Program-made: the position numbers and the translations under genes
NCBI GenBank assembly: GCA_012274445.1
Contig: JAAROD010000081.1
Coordinates: forward strand, 1,116,001-1,180,000
Source of the DNA: Sclerotiophoma versabilis
Taxonomy: Eukaryota > Ascomycota > Dothideomycetes > Pleosporales > Didymellaceae
Direction: 5' to 3'
Length of the DNA: 64,000 bases
In this document: positions 43,379 through 53,198 of the stretch, in pieces
Numbering within the stretch: the stretch's first letter is position 1
Layout: each line of letters begins with the position of its first letter
Notes under the pieces: model-generated
The model's database searches: none
Seen by the model: only the letters and a program-made list of their open reading frames with translations
What the model was told of the DNA's origin: nothing

Positions 43379-45001
43379 TCAATTCATGATTACGTCTCCC
43401 GCGAAGTTCGCCTCATACCGCTGCAGGATGGCAGTGTAGTCGTTATACCACTGCTCCAGCCATGATGTGGCATCGAACATGCGAGTGGTATAGCAACTCA
43501 TTGTAGGGTCAAGAAGCCTCATATGCATCGTCAGACGGCGCAGCTTCGCACCGCACTCCTCGACGCGGAACTTGTGCTTTGCCAGATACTGCCCGTAGGT
43601 ATTTGCTGGATCGGTAGACGCGACCAAAAGATTAACCAGCACAAAAAGTGAGTAAAGTACGGTCGGCGCAAAGCAAAAGCTCGGAAGGCTCAGAACCAAG
43701 CCAGGATCCATATCTGCAGCCGTGTCGATTACAGCGTGGCAGTGCTGAGCAAGAGCTTCCAGCGCTTCCCGAAGAGGAAGGATGATATGGGTTGGTTTCG
43801 GATAGTCTTTGACTGCGATACGTCCAGGGATGAACGGTGCCGCGAACGATGCTTTGTTCGTGGGGGTGTGTAGCACAAGTTCGTGGATGTGGACCTTCGC
43901 TACGTGGTACCAAACCTTGAGCGTTGGAGACGATGCAAGGCTCTGAGGAATCTGTGCTGCCCACGTATCGATCTTGTCGTTCAGGGTCTCGACAGTACTG
44001 TAAGTACTGTAATCGTTGCCGTCCATAAACACCACCGACTGACAAAGACACAACAGACTGGAGGTCTCATCAATTAGCTGCGTGATACGGACGATCTGAC
44101 AGAGCAATTCGTCTGAGGAATATCCTTTAGCTTCCAATTCTGAGAGGCAGTCTTCATGATGAGCATTCCAGGGCACTGCAATTGACCGACGCGTACTGAT
44201 GGAAGACGTTGAAAGAGCCACGAAACAGGCAAGCCAGGTACGCCGTGCCTCGAGTGAGGTCGAGTCCTCGTGCATTGAAAAGTACGCCACTGGAGAGGGC
44301 TGCAGCGAAGGGCCAGCTATTCCAAGGTCGATGGCCATGTCAGTTGCCAGCTGAATGAGCTGATAACAACTACCCTGCTGCCCTTTGCGCGATGTTTTGC
44401 TCCAGAAAGAGGCTATGAGCAGCGCCTGCACCAGTCCAAGGGATCTCTGTCCTCGACCGATCAACTCATTGCCGAGAATGTACATTGCTTCTCGTACAAG
44501 CTCGTCGTGCACTTCGAGTTCGGTGCCCTGGGTTTGTTGCGTGACGCAATAGACCAGCACAGAGAGCAGTAGGATTGGAGATTTAGCTCGAATCTCGTTC
44601 AAGTTCATGGGCAGGCGTACCACTGGCCACGCAGCCGCTGCATGACTGGCGAAGAAATAGAGCAATTCTTGTTGTTTGCTCGGCGAAATGCGAGTATCCA
44701 AAAAAGATAAGACCGCTTCGTCGTAATTCTCCTGCAGACTTGCTGGAGAACGGCCTGGCGTGGCGCTACTGCTCTGCTCTCGTAGCGCAATCTGGAGCTC
44801 CTGAATCTGAGTTTCAAGCTCCTGAATACGGTCGCGTTGAAGACGTGGTGCGGCTGGAACACACTCCAAGTTATTGCGGCTGCACCGCTCGCATACACCT
44901 CCAAGGAATGTGCTTACATCGCACTTGATCTTGAGTCGGTGGCATTCTTCACAGGCACGAGTACGCTTTCTCGTACTGGGCGTCCGACCTAAAGAGGACA
45001 T
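43379..45001 (-). CDS. Zn2Cys6 transcription factor with fungal-specific TF domain
   Basis: 540 aa, single exon. The start is the ATG at 45001, because the binuclear cluster follows within 15 residues; the frame stays open upstream but that part has no domain. The cluster is C-x2-C-x6-C-x9-C-x2-C-x6-C (CEECHRLKIKC … CERCSRNNLEC), preceded by a basic RKRTR patch. A coiled-coil dimerisation segment follows (RIQELETQIQELQIALREQ). The rest is helical, typical of the middle homology region: FFASHAAAAWPVVRLP, RGQRSLGLVQALLIASFWS, LIQLATDMAIDLGI and ARRTWLACFVALSTSSI. The C-terminal part (LLDPTMSCYTTRMFDATSWLEQWY) also fits. Targets are unknown; no metabolic cluster surrounds it. Unlike the factor at 24–26 kb it has no lesion. 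Confidence 0.9.
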   Translation of the reverse strand: MSSLGRTPSTRKRTRACEECHRLKIKCDVSTFLGGVCERCSRNNLECVPAAPRLQRDRIQELETQIQELQIALREQSSSATPGRSPASLQENYDEAVLSFLDTRISPSKQQELLYFFASHAAAAWPVVRLPMNLNEIRAKSPILLLSVLVYCVTQQTQGTELEVHDELVREAMYILGNELIGRGQRSLGLVQALLIASFWSKTSRKGQQGSCYQLIQLATDMAIDLGIAGPSLQPSPVAYFSMHEDSTSLEARRTWLACFVALSTSSISTRRSIAVPWNAHHEDCLSELEAKGYSSDELLCQIVRITQLIDETSSLLCLCQSVVFMDGNDYSTYSTVETLNDKIDTWAAQIPQSLASSPTLKVWYHVAKVHIHELVLHTPTNKASFAAPFIPGRIAVKDYPKPTHIILPLREALEALAQHCHAVIDTAADMDPGLVLSLPSFCFAPTVLYSLFVLVNLLVASTDPANTYGQYLAKHKFRVEECGAKLRRLTMHMRLLDPTMSCYTTRMFDATSWLEQWYNDYTAILQRYEANFAGDVIMN

Positions 45002-46751
45002 CTCGATAATGAGGGTAAACCAATTTGCTTTCTTAAGATTCACGTCTTCTGTGGTGCAGCCATCCGGGACGGCTACAGTGCTCACTAGGAGGGGCTGAGG
45101 CACAGCAGCATCTGCAGAGGCACCTGCCTGAAGCGAGTGATGGTCGACGTTTTGGGCGAAGAGCCAAGTCTCGAGGCGGGGGAACAACCATCCGACCCCC
45201 ACCATACCTGTTTCGCATTGTACGTTCTGCACTTTGTTTGATCCTGGTCCATGATAGCTATGGTGAGCAAAAGATATTTTAGCACGAGTCCGACAGTGCT
45301 GCAACGCGATACTCGTTAATCAGTAGCACAGCCTGGCCGTTGACAGTGTCCGGATTCACTGACATGAGATCTCAGACTCGTATGCGCTTCTTACGGAAGT
45401 ATGCATACCGATCAAGCATTTCGGCCCCCAAGGTCTATACGCAGCTTCCATACTTGGTACTCAATCTGACAACACTTAACGTAGCCAATCGCTCTGCGCT
45501 CTGCGCTCTCCAGCCTTGTTCTCAATTGATAATATTGGGCCAGGTGAAGCAGGAACATGGGTTATCAAGCAGCTTAGGGAAAAAATGAAGGGCCTTTGCT
45601 GCAGGCCCTGAAGCCAGGATTGGGCTACCAACATCCTACGCGGCACGATCAAGAAGGTTACATTGTGAGCTATTACCCCAGGGCTCGATGATGAGCTTGA
45701 TATTGACAAAGTGTTCAGCTTCGAGGAAGACTTTAGTGGAGCCATCGTCGGTCTTGCGCAGCATGAACTGGCTGGCGATAGCCAGTCTTTCGACATGATC
45801 AAGTACGTAATGGATACTCCAGTAGCAGCCATAGGGAAAGTGGCTGAAATAGAGCCGGAAGGGTGTGTCCCGATCATGGCGACTGTGGGCGAGACAGGAG
45901 TGGCAGTCGGTACGCCACACTCATAGCGATCGTATTTTTTGGTCCTGGAGTCGAGCGACGCTGAGGCAGGCAGAGGGCAGCAGAGCCTGGTACAAAAGCT
46001 TGGAGCCAAGAAGCCATGGGTGCATTTTGTTCTTCTGGAGGTTCATCGACAGAACTATACGTACTTGCGACCATCATGTTGATTGTTAGTTGCCTTGATC
46101 AAGCCCGGCAGTGGTTTCTGCATCCTCGTTTCTCACAGTATGTAGATTATTCCATGACTGGTAGATTTGCGGCTGAGTGGGTAAGTACAACACCTGTCCT
46201 TGGATGGAAGTCCTCATCTGGACGGCATGGAGCTCCAGGTGATTTGAATGGCTTCATGAATGCATCAGTCAATGAGGCGAAAGATATAGTTGGTTACAAG
46301 GGTAGGTATTCTTTCGGCCTTGAGGATCGTGCAGTCGTAGGTGATATTGCAGTAGCAGTGGAGTACGCAGCAGCCGAAACTAGCGAGCGACCAGCGACCG
46401 CCAAAGGCTGCGTTGCGGAAGATAGGCGTACCGAAACGCTGACTAACGGTAGAGACGGAGTTGGTATTGTATTGGTTTCTACGAACGGTACGCAGCGTCG
46501 TCGTAATATTCCCTGGGTAGCTTGTCTTTCTCCTGTAACATCAGCAAAATCAAGACCTGTCACTTTTGCCCTTCCTGACCACTGCAAACCCTTACACTCC
46601 GCTCTTATGTCGTAGTTATTCGTTTCGGGGCGGACTCAACACATTTGCATCCAGTTACCGAATAGCCTTGAAGTGTTTAGGGTGCGATGCAAGTTGCGCG
46701 CCAAACCTTTATGCCGGGGCGTAAGTCTTTCGTGGGATCTTGACTGATGTC
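45002..46751. other. Intergenic region, 1.75 kb, unexplained frames
   Basis: Several open frames on both strands (up to 199 codons, see 46016–46615) but no recognisable domain and no convincing splice pattern joining them. The proximal 300 bp is the promoter of the leftward zinc-cluster gene. This is the largest unexplained stretch of the middle of the window. Confidence 0.4.
46016..46615 (+). CDS. Doubtful hypothetical ORF, 199 codons
   Basis: I do not recognise this frame. It runs from ATG 46016 to the stop at 46613–46615, with one weak hydrophobic stretch near the start (LYVLATIMLIVSCL) and a fairly balanced composition afterwards. The opposite strand is open for 97 codons over part of it. 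A chance frame this long is unlikely but possible in 20 kb of noncoding DNA. It may be the only visible piece of a broken gene. Transcript or homology evidence is missing. Confidence 0.2.
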   Translation: MGAFCSSGGSSTELYVLATIMLIVSCLDQARQWFLHPRFSQYVDYSMTGRFAAEWVSTTPVLGWKSSSGRHGAPGDLNGFMNASVNEAKDIVGYKGRYSFGLEDRAVVGDIAVAVEYAAAETSERPATAKGCVAEDRRTETLTNGRDGVGIVLVSTNGTQRRRNIPWVACLSPVTSAKSRPVTFALPDHCKPLHSALMS

Positions 46752-47301
46752 TCAGGATTGAGCCGCGAAATGTACATGTGGGGTTGTTCGAACCGGGCAT
46801 TCTTCAGACTGCACGCTGGTGAGTGTTTTGCAGAATTTCTTAAGGAAGGGCAGTATACCGTCCAGGTAGTCAGCAGCAATCAGCAATTCTAAGCATAGTT
46901 CTGGTGGAATGTCCATATCTGAGACGTCCTTGCTGTCTGCATGCTTCTGGTTGTAGTAAAGATACTCGCACACCTTTTCAAGAACAACACCGCTTGTCAT
47001 CGTCAGCTATATGTCTTTTTGGGGGGGGGGGGGGGGGGGCGATGGCGTGCGTCGGCGTTACTGAGGCAAGAGTGGCATACTTGATTGTGGGGAAATCCAT
47101 GCGGTTTCGTGTCGTTTCCTGAAAGCCAGCTGCACAAATGGTCAGCATGCGAACATACATGTGAAGACCTATTCACTTACACTCAGGATTCATAGCTCTC
47201 TTGATGGTGCCTGCAATGCACGCCGCTGACCGGAGAAGCTTGAACTCGTAGCCGTCATTCGATACCAATGTAACGTACTCGCTGGTCTTTTCGCTGCTCA
47301 T
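46752..47301 (-). CDS. ELC1: Elongin C (SKP1/BTB-like adaptor)
   Basis: Small BTB/POZ-fold adaptor of elongin–cullin ubiquitin ligases, which in yeast helps remove stalled RNA polymerase II. Exons (minus) 47301–47181, 47129–47081 and 46992–46752 give 136 aa. Joins rebuild YVTLVSNDGYEFKLLRSAACIAGTIKRAMNPESGFQETTRNRMDFPTINGVVLEKVCEYLYYN in steps of conserved elongin C blocks, then DMDIPPELCLELLIAADYLDG. Intron 2 (46993–47080) contains a C19 tract on the coding strand. Elongin C normally stops just after AADYLxx; here the frame continues for about 27 residues without a known motif, so either a fungal tail exists or a further 3' intron (GTATAC donor near 46858) is missed. Divergent from the agmatinase gene. 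Confidence 0.85.
47021..47039. repeat. G19 homopolymer inside elongin C intron 2
   Basis: Nineteen consecutive G on the + strand, that is C19 in the transcript of elongin C, within its second intron. The length is prone to polymerase and sequencing slippage. Confidence 0.95.
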
Positions 47302-47768
47302 TTTGACGGCTGTCGCTCCTCTTGAAGGTGTGGATTGGTGTTGTTGATGACAAGGATCTGGCTGTTGATAGATGAAGTTCGTTCGTGAGGCGTTACTTCC
47401 GCAAACGCGAAAACGCGCCGTCACGTGTCCGATCGTGCGTCATCGGCCAACGTTGTACTGACTTCCCTTTCTCACAACCATGCGCATCCTCCTCTGAGAT
47501 ATTCATGACCTCCAGAAGAATTCCCGTTTCACTCCGACCGGCGGACGTGGGCGTAGAGCTTGCTGAAGCAAGAGGTGGCATGGACCTGCCTCTTTGAGAC
47601 ATGGGCTGCCCCGCTGCCCCCCGCGGGCATGGCTGTCGGACTTGACATCGGAGGGCGCACGCGATAGCAAGGCTGGAGACGCGTTTGACGCCAATATGCT
47701 GCTCTTCAAGTACCGGAGTGCACCGCGACCTCAACTAATACTTTCTCAATATTCCATAAAGCAGAAGT
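47302..47768. promoter_or_regulatory. Divergent promoter, elongin C / agmatinase
   Basis: 467 bp between divergent start codons. No clear TATA box. Frames of 60–113 codons cross it but have no motifs. Confidence 0.45.
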
Positions 47769-49024
47769 ATGAGGTGGGACAAAGCATCGTTGCTAGCCTT
47801 GCCAGCCCTTGCCTCGGCACACGGCGCTCATCACCATCAGCAAGAAGCATTCTCTCAAGAACGTCTTGATGAGCTGGAGCAGAAATGGGGAACTGATGTG
47901 AGTTGTCTCTGCAGTCTGTGTGGACAACAATTGACGAGTCCAAGTGGGGATTCAGTGGCATCTCAACCTTCGCCCATCTGCCTCACACACGGTGCTTGAC
48001 CCATCCTGAGCAAGCATACGACATCGCCATCCTCGGCGCACCCTTCGATACCGCAGTGTCCTACCGCCCAGGAGCTCGGTTCGGTCCTCGAGCAATTCGC
48101 TCTGGCTCAGCACGTCAGACGTCCTTCAGAGGCTACAATGCGCGCGCCGGCCTTAACCCTTTCACATCCTGGGCGAGTATCGTAGACTGTGGAGACATCC
48201 CGATCACACCTTTTGACAATGCTCTTGCCTTGCGGCAGATGAGCGAGGCATACATGGAGCTTGCGGAACGAGGGCCTACTAAGAAGAGCACTGAGAGCCA
48301 AGTCAAATACTTCAGCAAGCCGAAGATTATCACGCTGGGAGGTGACCATAGCGTTGCTCTGCCCGCGCTCAGGGCCTTGAACAAGGCGTATGGCCATCCC
48401 ATCACAGTTGTGCATTTTGACGCCCACCTGGACACATGGCATCCGGCCAAGTACCCCTCGGCTTGGATCGACCCTGAGGACCCAACGACACAATCATTCT
48501 TGAACCATGGCAGTATGTTCTGGCTTGCTTCTACCGAGGGTCTCGTCGCCAATGGCTCAAGTGTGCATGCTGGGCTCCGGACCAGGCTCTCTGGCGATGA
48601 TGAGACAGACTACAAAGACGACACACAGCAGGGATGGATGCGCATCTCAACCGACGACATTGACGATATTGGAACAAAGGGTATCATCGAATCCATCATG
48701 AGCCGTGTTGGCACAGAAGCCCCAGTGTACCTCAGCATTGATATCGATGTCATCGACCCCGGTCTAGCACCTGCTACAGGTACACCAGAACCCGGAGGTT
48801 GGTCGACCAGGGAGTTGATTAGGATCTTACGAGGAATCGAAGGTCTAAATGTTGTTGGTGCAGACATTGTCGAGGTTAGCCCAGCATACGATAGCTCCGC
48901 GGAAATCACAAGCGTTGCTGCTGCCCAGGTCGTTTACGAGGTACTGACAAGCATTGTCCGCAAAGGTCTGACTGAGCAAGCTAAGATTGGAAACACTAAG
49001 AGCATCGAAAAGGATGAGCTATGA
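47769..49024 (+). CDS. Agmatinase-type ureohydrolase with signal peptide
   Basis: Mn2+ enzyme of the arginase/agmatinase family that releases urea from agmatine or a related guanidine compound. Exons 47769–47897 and 47945–49024 give 402 aa; the join restores QKWGTDWGFSGISTFAHLPH, a family hallmark. Metal-binding motifs are intact: GGDHSVALP, VHFDAHLDTW and SIDIDVIDPGLAPATGTPEPGG. The N-terminus (MRWDKASLLALPALASAHG, then HHH) is a signal peptide, so the enzyme is probably secreted or vacuolar rather than cytosolic; many fungal agmatinase-like proteins share this. Activity on agmatine is inferred from family membership, and some fungal relatives act on guanidinobutyrate or proclavaminate-like substrates. 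No polyamine gene is adjacent. Confidence 0.92.
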
Positions 49025-49346
49025 GATGTTGTGGGTGATTGACGTTCGCGCGAGATAAATAATCAAGGCGATCTCGCGACATCACAGAAGGCATGGCGCT
49101 AGTGAGGCATGTACTTACCATAGGTGTAAACAACCTCGAAGAGTACATGTATTTATGAAACGGGCTCCGCTATAACTGCACAAGTAAATGAGATCATGTT
49201 TGGGACAAACTTTCTTCCTTTCGCCAAGCTAAATAAAACCCTACGTCATGACTTGCGCATCGGAAGCAGCATACCAGAACACTTTCAGACTTTCACAACC
49301 GCGATTAAACTTTCGCAACGGCACAACAACCGGATAACGCACAACC
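49025..49346. other. Intergenic, 322 bp
   Basis: 3' flank of agmatinase and promoter of the next rightward gene. A short open frame (49196–49384) lacks motifs and overlaps the next start. No gene is seen. Confidence 0.5.
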
Positions 49347-50384
49347 ATGGAGCACTACGCACCCCATACAAGGTCTCAATTTGAGGGCTTCTACTCGAAA
49401 TTCGACCTAGAAAGCGGCGCTCACATTGCCCTAATCATCTGCTCCGTACCCAAAGCCAAAACACGCCCACATATGGTTTCATTCACGTACTATCCCAAAT
49501 CTGGCACACCCATATTTCAGCGCGAAGAGTTCGTGGAGAACATCGAGCGGATTGTCACAGATCCGAAAACCAACGCCTTCGAGTTGAGAGTTCCGGGGAT
49601 GGGCTACATGGCCTGCCATGCGAACGGAACGACATCGTACCGGCTCAAGGCGCCAGAATGGAGTTTGGAAGCAGACAGCACGGCCATGACACAGTGGCGA
49701 ACCGACAAAAACACGCCTGAAGGGTGGATGATCAACCTCCCGCTGCCGCTGCACTGGCACGTGCACAGCACCTGTTCACCGTGCACATTCACGCTCAGCA
49801 TGCCTCCACTCGGCTCCGCCCATCCTGAGGCCGATCGCAAGGGGCGCGGCCACATCCACCAGGAAAAAAATTGGGCCAACAGCTTCCCAGACGCACACAT
49901 GTGGGTGCAAGCCTTCAATGCTGATGAGATGAAGGGTGTGTGTCTGGCCGGTGGCAAAATTATGGGGCAGACGGCTTACATGCTTGGATATCGCTCGAAG
50001 GATATTGTGCTGGACTTTGTTCCTCCGTTCTCAGTCTCTTACCTCAATATGCCTTTCCTGAGTCCGTTCATGAGCGTGGATATCGACTGGGAAAGCCGGT
50101 CCTTCTCTATATCGGTGTCAAATTATGTCAATAAGCTGGAGTTGAAAGCACAGGCGCCAAAGGAGCCGGGATGGTTCGGGCTGGCGAGTCCGTTTCCGGA
50201 TGGTCACCGACCCAACTTCTGTCGGGAGAGCTTCATCGCGACAATAGACGTCAAGATATACGAGAGTGAGGGCTGGATGCCATGGCATGGATGGAAACTA
50301 GTCAAGCAAGAGAAGTTCGAGAATGCAAGTCTAGAATTCGCGGGCGGGTACTATCCGGAGAGGGGTGAGTCTAAGAAGGAATAG
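49347..50384 (+). CDS. Tocopherol-cyclase-like beta-barrel protein
   Basis: 345 aa, intronless, from ATG 49347. The sequence resembles the tocopherol cyclase-like family (PF14249 type): an early FEGFYSKFDLESGAHIALIICS strand pair, the central NLPLPLHWHVHSTCSPCTFTLSMPP, the diagnostic RGHIHQEKNWANSFPDAHMWVQAF block and C-terminal strands with DVKIYESEGWMPWHGW. In plants the family closes the chromanol ring of tocopherol. Fungi do not make tocopherol, so the function of the fungal branch is unknown; lipid or prenylquinone handling is only a guess. No signal peptide or TM helix is seen. The 3' end lies 77 bp from the convergent MFS gene. Confidence 0.8.
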   Translation: MEHYAPHTRSQFEGFYSKFDLESGAHIALIICSVPKAKTRPHMVSFTYYPKSGTPIFQREEFVENIERIVTDPKTNAFELRVPGMGYMACHANGTTSYRLKAPEWSLEADSTAMTQWRTDKNTPEGWMINLPLPLHWHVHSTCSPCTFTLSMPPLGSAHPEADRKGRGHIHQEKNWANSFPDAHMWVQAFNADEMKGVCLAGGKIMGQTAYMLGYRSKDIVLDFVPPFSVSYLNMPFLSPFMSVDIDWESRSFSISVSNYVNKLELKAQAPKEPGWFGLASPFPDGHRPNFCRESFIATIDVKIYESEGWMPWHGWKLVKQEKFENASLEFAGGYYPERGESKKE

Positions 50385-50461
50385 ATGGTATGAGGAACAG
50401 TCTGGTGGATCGAACGAAACTACTTCTATGTATCTGCTAAGTTGGTGGTCGCAGAAATAAA

Positions 50462-52353
50462 TCACGCACTACCACCACCGTGCATAAGCTTCTTCCCTTT
50501 GACGCTCTTCTGCTCCATACCCAAACTTACCAAGAATGCGACACTAGAACACGCAATTGCCAGGATGAATGCCGTCACGATAGCATTGTTGTATCCATGC
50601 AACACCCCCGGTAACAATTCTGGTGGGACCACGGCTCTCAAGTTCGTTGCGCCTGCCTGTGCCACGATCTGCGGGTCGAAATCAGGTACATACTTCGGGA
50701 TCTCCTTGGCCAGCGTATTGACAAAAATGTTCTGTGCAATCGAGATACTCAGCGCGCCGCCGAGACTGTTGAAGAAGAGAACGCAGGCGTTGGCGGTCGG
50801 CATATCTTTGACGCTCGATACGACTTGTACAGCGATGAACGGAATCTGCACACCGGCTCCTGCACCGATGCCCGCAAGAATCTGGTACCCGATCCAGTGT
50901 CCGTTGGGCGAGGCGACCTTCAGCGTGTATAGCATACCAGCACCGATGGTGAAGATGGCGGACCCAAACCACATGAAAGGCGCGTACCATCCGACTACGG
51001 TTATCAAGGCCCCAATGACGATGGAGGAGACGGTTATGCTGACTAGGTATGCGATGGTGCGGATCCCGGATTCTTCCGCCGTAGTGCCCTTGATGGCTTG
51101 GAAGTAAAAGGGGAGGTAGAATATGTGTCTGTTTGATCAGCGCGTGCAATAGAGCTTCAGAGAGGGTGTACTTACGTGTACAGCGCCATAGACAATAGCG
51201 CAGAGAATACACAGCTAACCAGGATAGTCCTCTGTTTGAAGACCCTTACTGGAATCGTTGCTCGGTCACCCTGATAGAATTGAACGGCGATGAATACCGA
51301 TATGATCAGCCCGAAGCCCAACAACGTCCCCCACACCTTCGAGTTACTCCACGGGTACGTAAAGCCGCCCCATTGCAGCGCCAGAAGCAAGCTCACGATC
51401 GCGCAGATCAATAACACCGCACCTGCGGCATCGATGTTCTTCAGGCGCTCCTTGACCGGAATGTGACTATACTGCCTCTCTGGGTTCGAGAAGAAAAAGA
51501 ACACGACTGCCAACGAAACCCCTCCAAATGGCAAATTGATCCAAAAACACCATCGCCACGACAGCCTGTCTGTAAAGGCGCCACCTAGGATGGGCCCGAC
51601 GACGCTGGCAATTCCGAACATGGAGGAAAGCGCAGCGATGTAGATGGCACGTTTACGCAGAGGCACAGAGAACCCAATGATCGTCATGCCACCAGAGTAC
51701 AGGGCTGCGGCGCCGGCGCCGGCTATGGCGCGGCCGATGATGAACATGGGTGAGCTGGTTGCTGCTGCGCATATCACACTGCCGACCTCAAAGATCACAA
51801 GGGCGATGAGGTACGTGTACTTGACGTCGAAGTAGGTGTATACCTTGCCGAACGAGGGCTGTAGGGACGTGGTGGTGAGTAGGTACGAGGATCCGTACCA
51901 ACCAACATCTTCCAGGCTGTTGAAGACAGAGGTTATCTTTGGGATAGCAGTTGCGATGATGGTGTTGTCGAGGGCGATGACAAAGGTTGTAAGACAGAGG
52001 CCGAAGGAGAGAGTCCAGAGTTTCAGGCCGGAGAGGTATTTAGATTCATCTTCGGGTTCTTCGTCGTCGGTGGGTGCACCAGTGATATCTGTTGTTGTGG
52101 TATCTTTCTCTTTGGGTTCTTTCACGGCTGTCGCTTTCTCGTCTTTGGTGTCGTCCGGCAGCGCATCGTTGCTCTTCCTTAATTCGCCGCTGACTTCTTT
52201 CTCTTCAGCTCTTCGCTCCTCGTCTATAGTCGCATTCTTGTTGCTTTCCAATCGCGAGGCACGAGGTTCCTCGTCTGTAGTTCCAGAGACTTCTGTTCCA
52301 TTCAGTCCAGCATCTTTCCGTGTCTCGTCGAGACTGGCGCCGGAGTGTTGCAT
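50462..52353 (-). CDS. MFS efflux pump, DHA2 (14-TM) type
   Basis: Exons (minus) 52353–51176 and 51128–50462 give 614 aa. The start is the ATG at 52353; the frame continues upstream but without another ATG that improves the match. A hydrophilic, charged N-terminus of about 110 residues (EEPRASRLESNKNATIDEERR, KDEKATAVKEPKEKD) precedes TM1. DHA2 signatures are clear: LDNTIIATAIPKI (motif D1), SLQPSFGKVYTYF (motif A), GRAIAGAGAAALYSGG (motif B) and SVVGPILGGAFTDRLSWRWCFWINLPFGG (motif C). The intron join gives MALYTHIFYLPFYFQAIKG. This group exports fungal toxins, antifungals and other small compounds; the substrate is unknown and no biosynthetic cluster is adjacent. No lesion is seen. Confidence 0.92.
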
Positions 52354-53198
52354 CCTGCTACGGGGTGAAACCTTGCTCCACCGGAAGATGCCGGCGGGCC
52401 GCTGCGGAGCGGATGGGGTCCCCACAAAAGGAAGTTGAAAGCTTGACAAGTCTTCTTTTCCACACCGCGACTTTGTCGCAGATCTTTCAAATGTCTTTCT
52501 CTATTCACAAATGCGCTTTGAAGCTTCAAGAGGCGGAGCGACGCCGCTGTTTGTATGTTACACGGCCCCAATGAGTGGCCCCTCCTCCAAATCATCCGGC
52601 GGCCACCAACACCGTATACAGTACGGTGGTCCGTTAGCCGGGCGAGATGCTATGCGTAAAATGTACGTCTAGCCGAGCTGCAAGTTGCAAGCGAAGCGGA
52701 AGCTTCATTTACCGGGAGGAAGCAACCAATGGGCGTCGGCCGATCTCACACCACCTCCCGCCTCGAACTGCTTTAAGCGACGGTTGTTTCTGGACCGTTT
52801 ATGATCGACCTATCAAGCCGTCAATCAACAGCATATCGGGTTAAGGCCGCTGACTGTGAGTGCATCACATTAGACTCAGGTTCGAATCATTACTGTTTGT
52901 GATATCTCAATGCGAATATCTGGGCATTTTAATGATTTTGACACGAGCAATCCCTAGCTGTCTCGTGATCAAGCAAAGGATTCTCACTTGTCTAGATGCA
53001 TCGTTCCGATGGCTCACAGAGGTGCTCATAGCAACATTGTATTGATCGCGGAATCCAAATTCGAAGGTGCTTTCTTATTCGACATTCGACCATGCTCAGA
53101 TACTCAGCTGCTCAAAGATTATTAATTGATACGTTGAGGAGCTCTGCACCGAATGACTCGAAATCGGTGGTGCGACATGTGGTAGGAATCCTAGCACA
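52354..53198. other. Intergenic region, 0.85 kb
   Basis: Promoter side of the DHA2 pump and 3' flank of the sugar transporter. Only frames of 60–97 codons without motifs. The stretch around 52860–53140 is AT-richer. No gene is seen. Confidence 0.5.

Noticed and set aside
45476..46009. Reverse-strand frame of 177 codons.
   Set aside because: Ser/Pro-rich by composition, no domain, start context poor, and the opposite strand is open as well.
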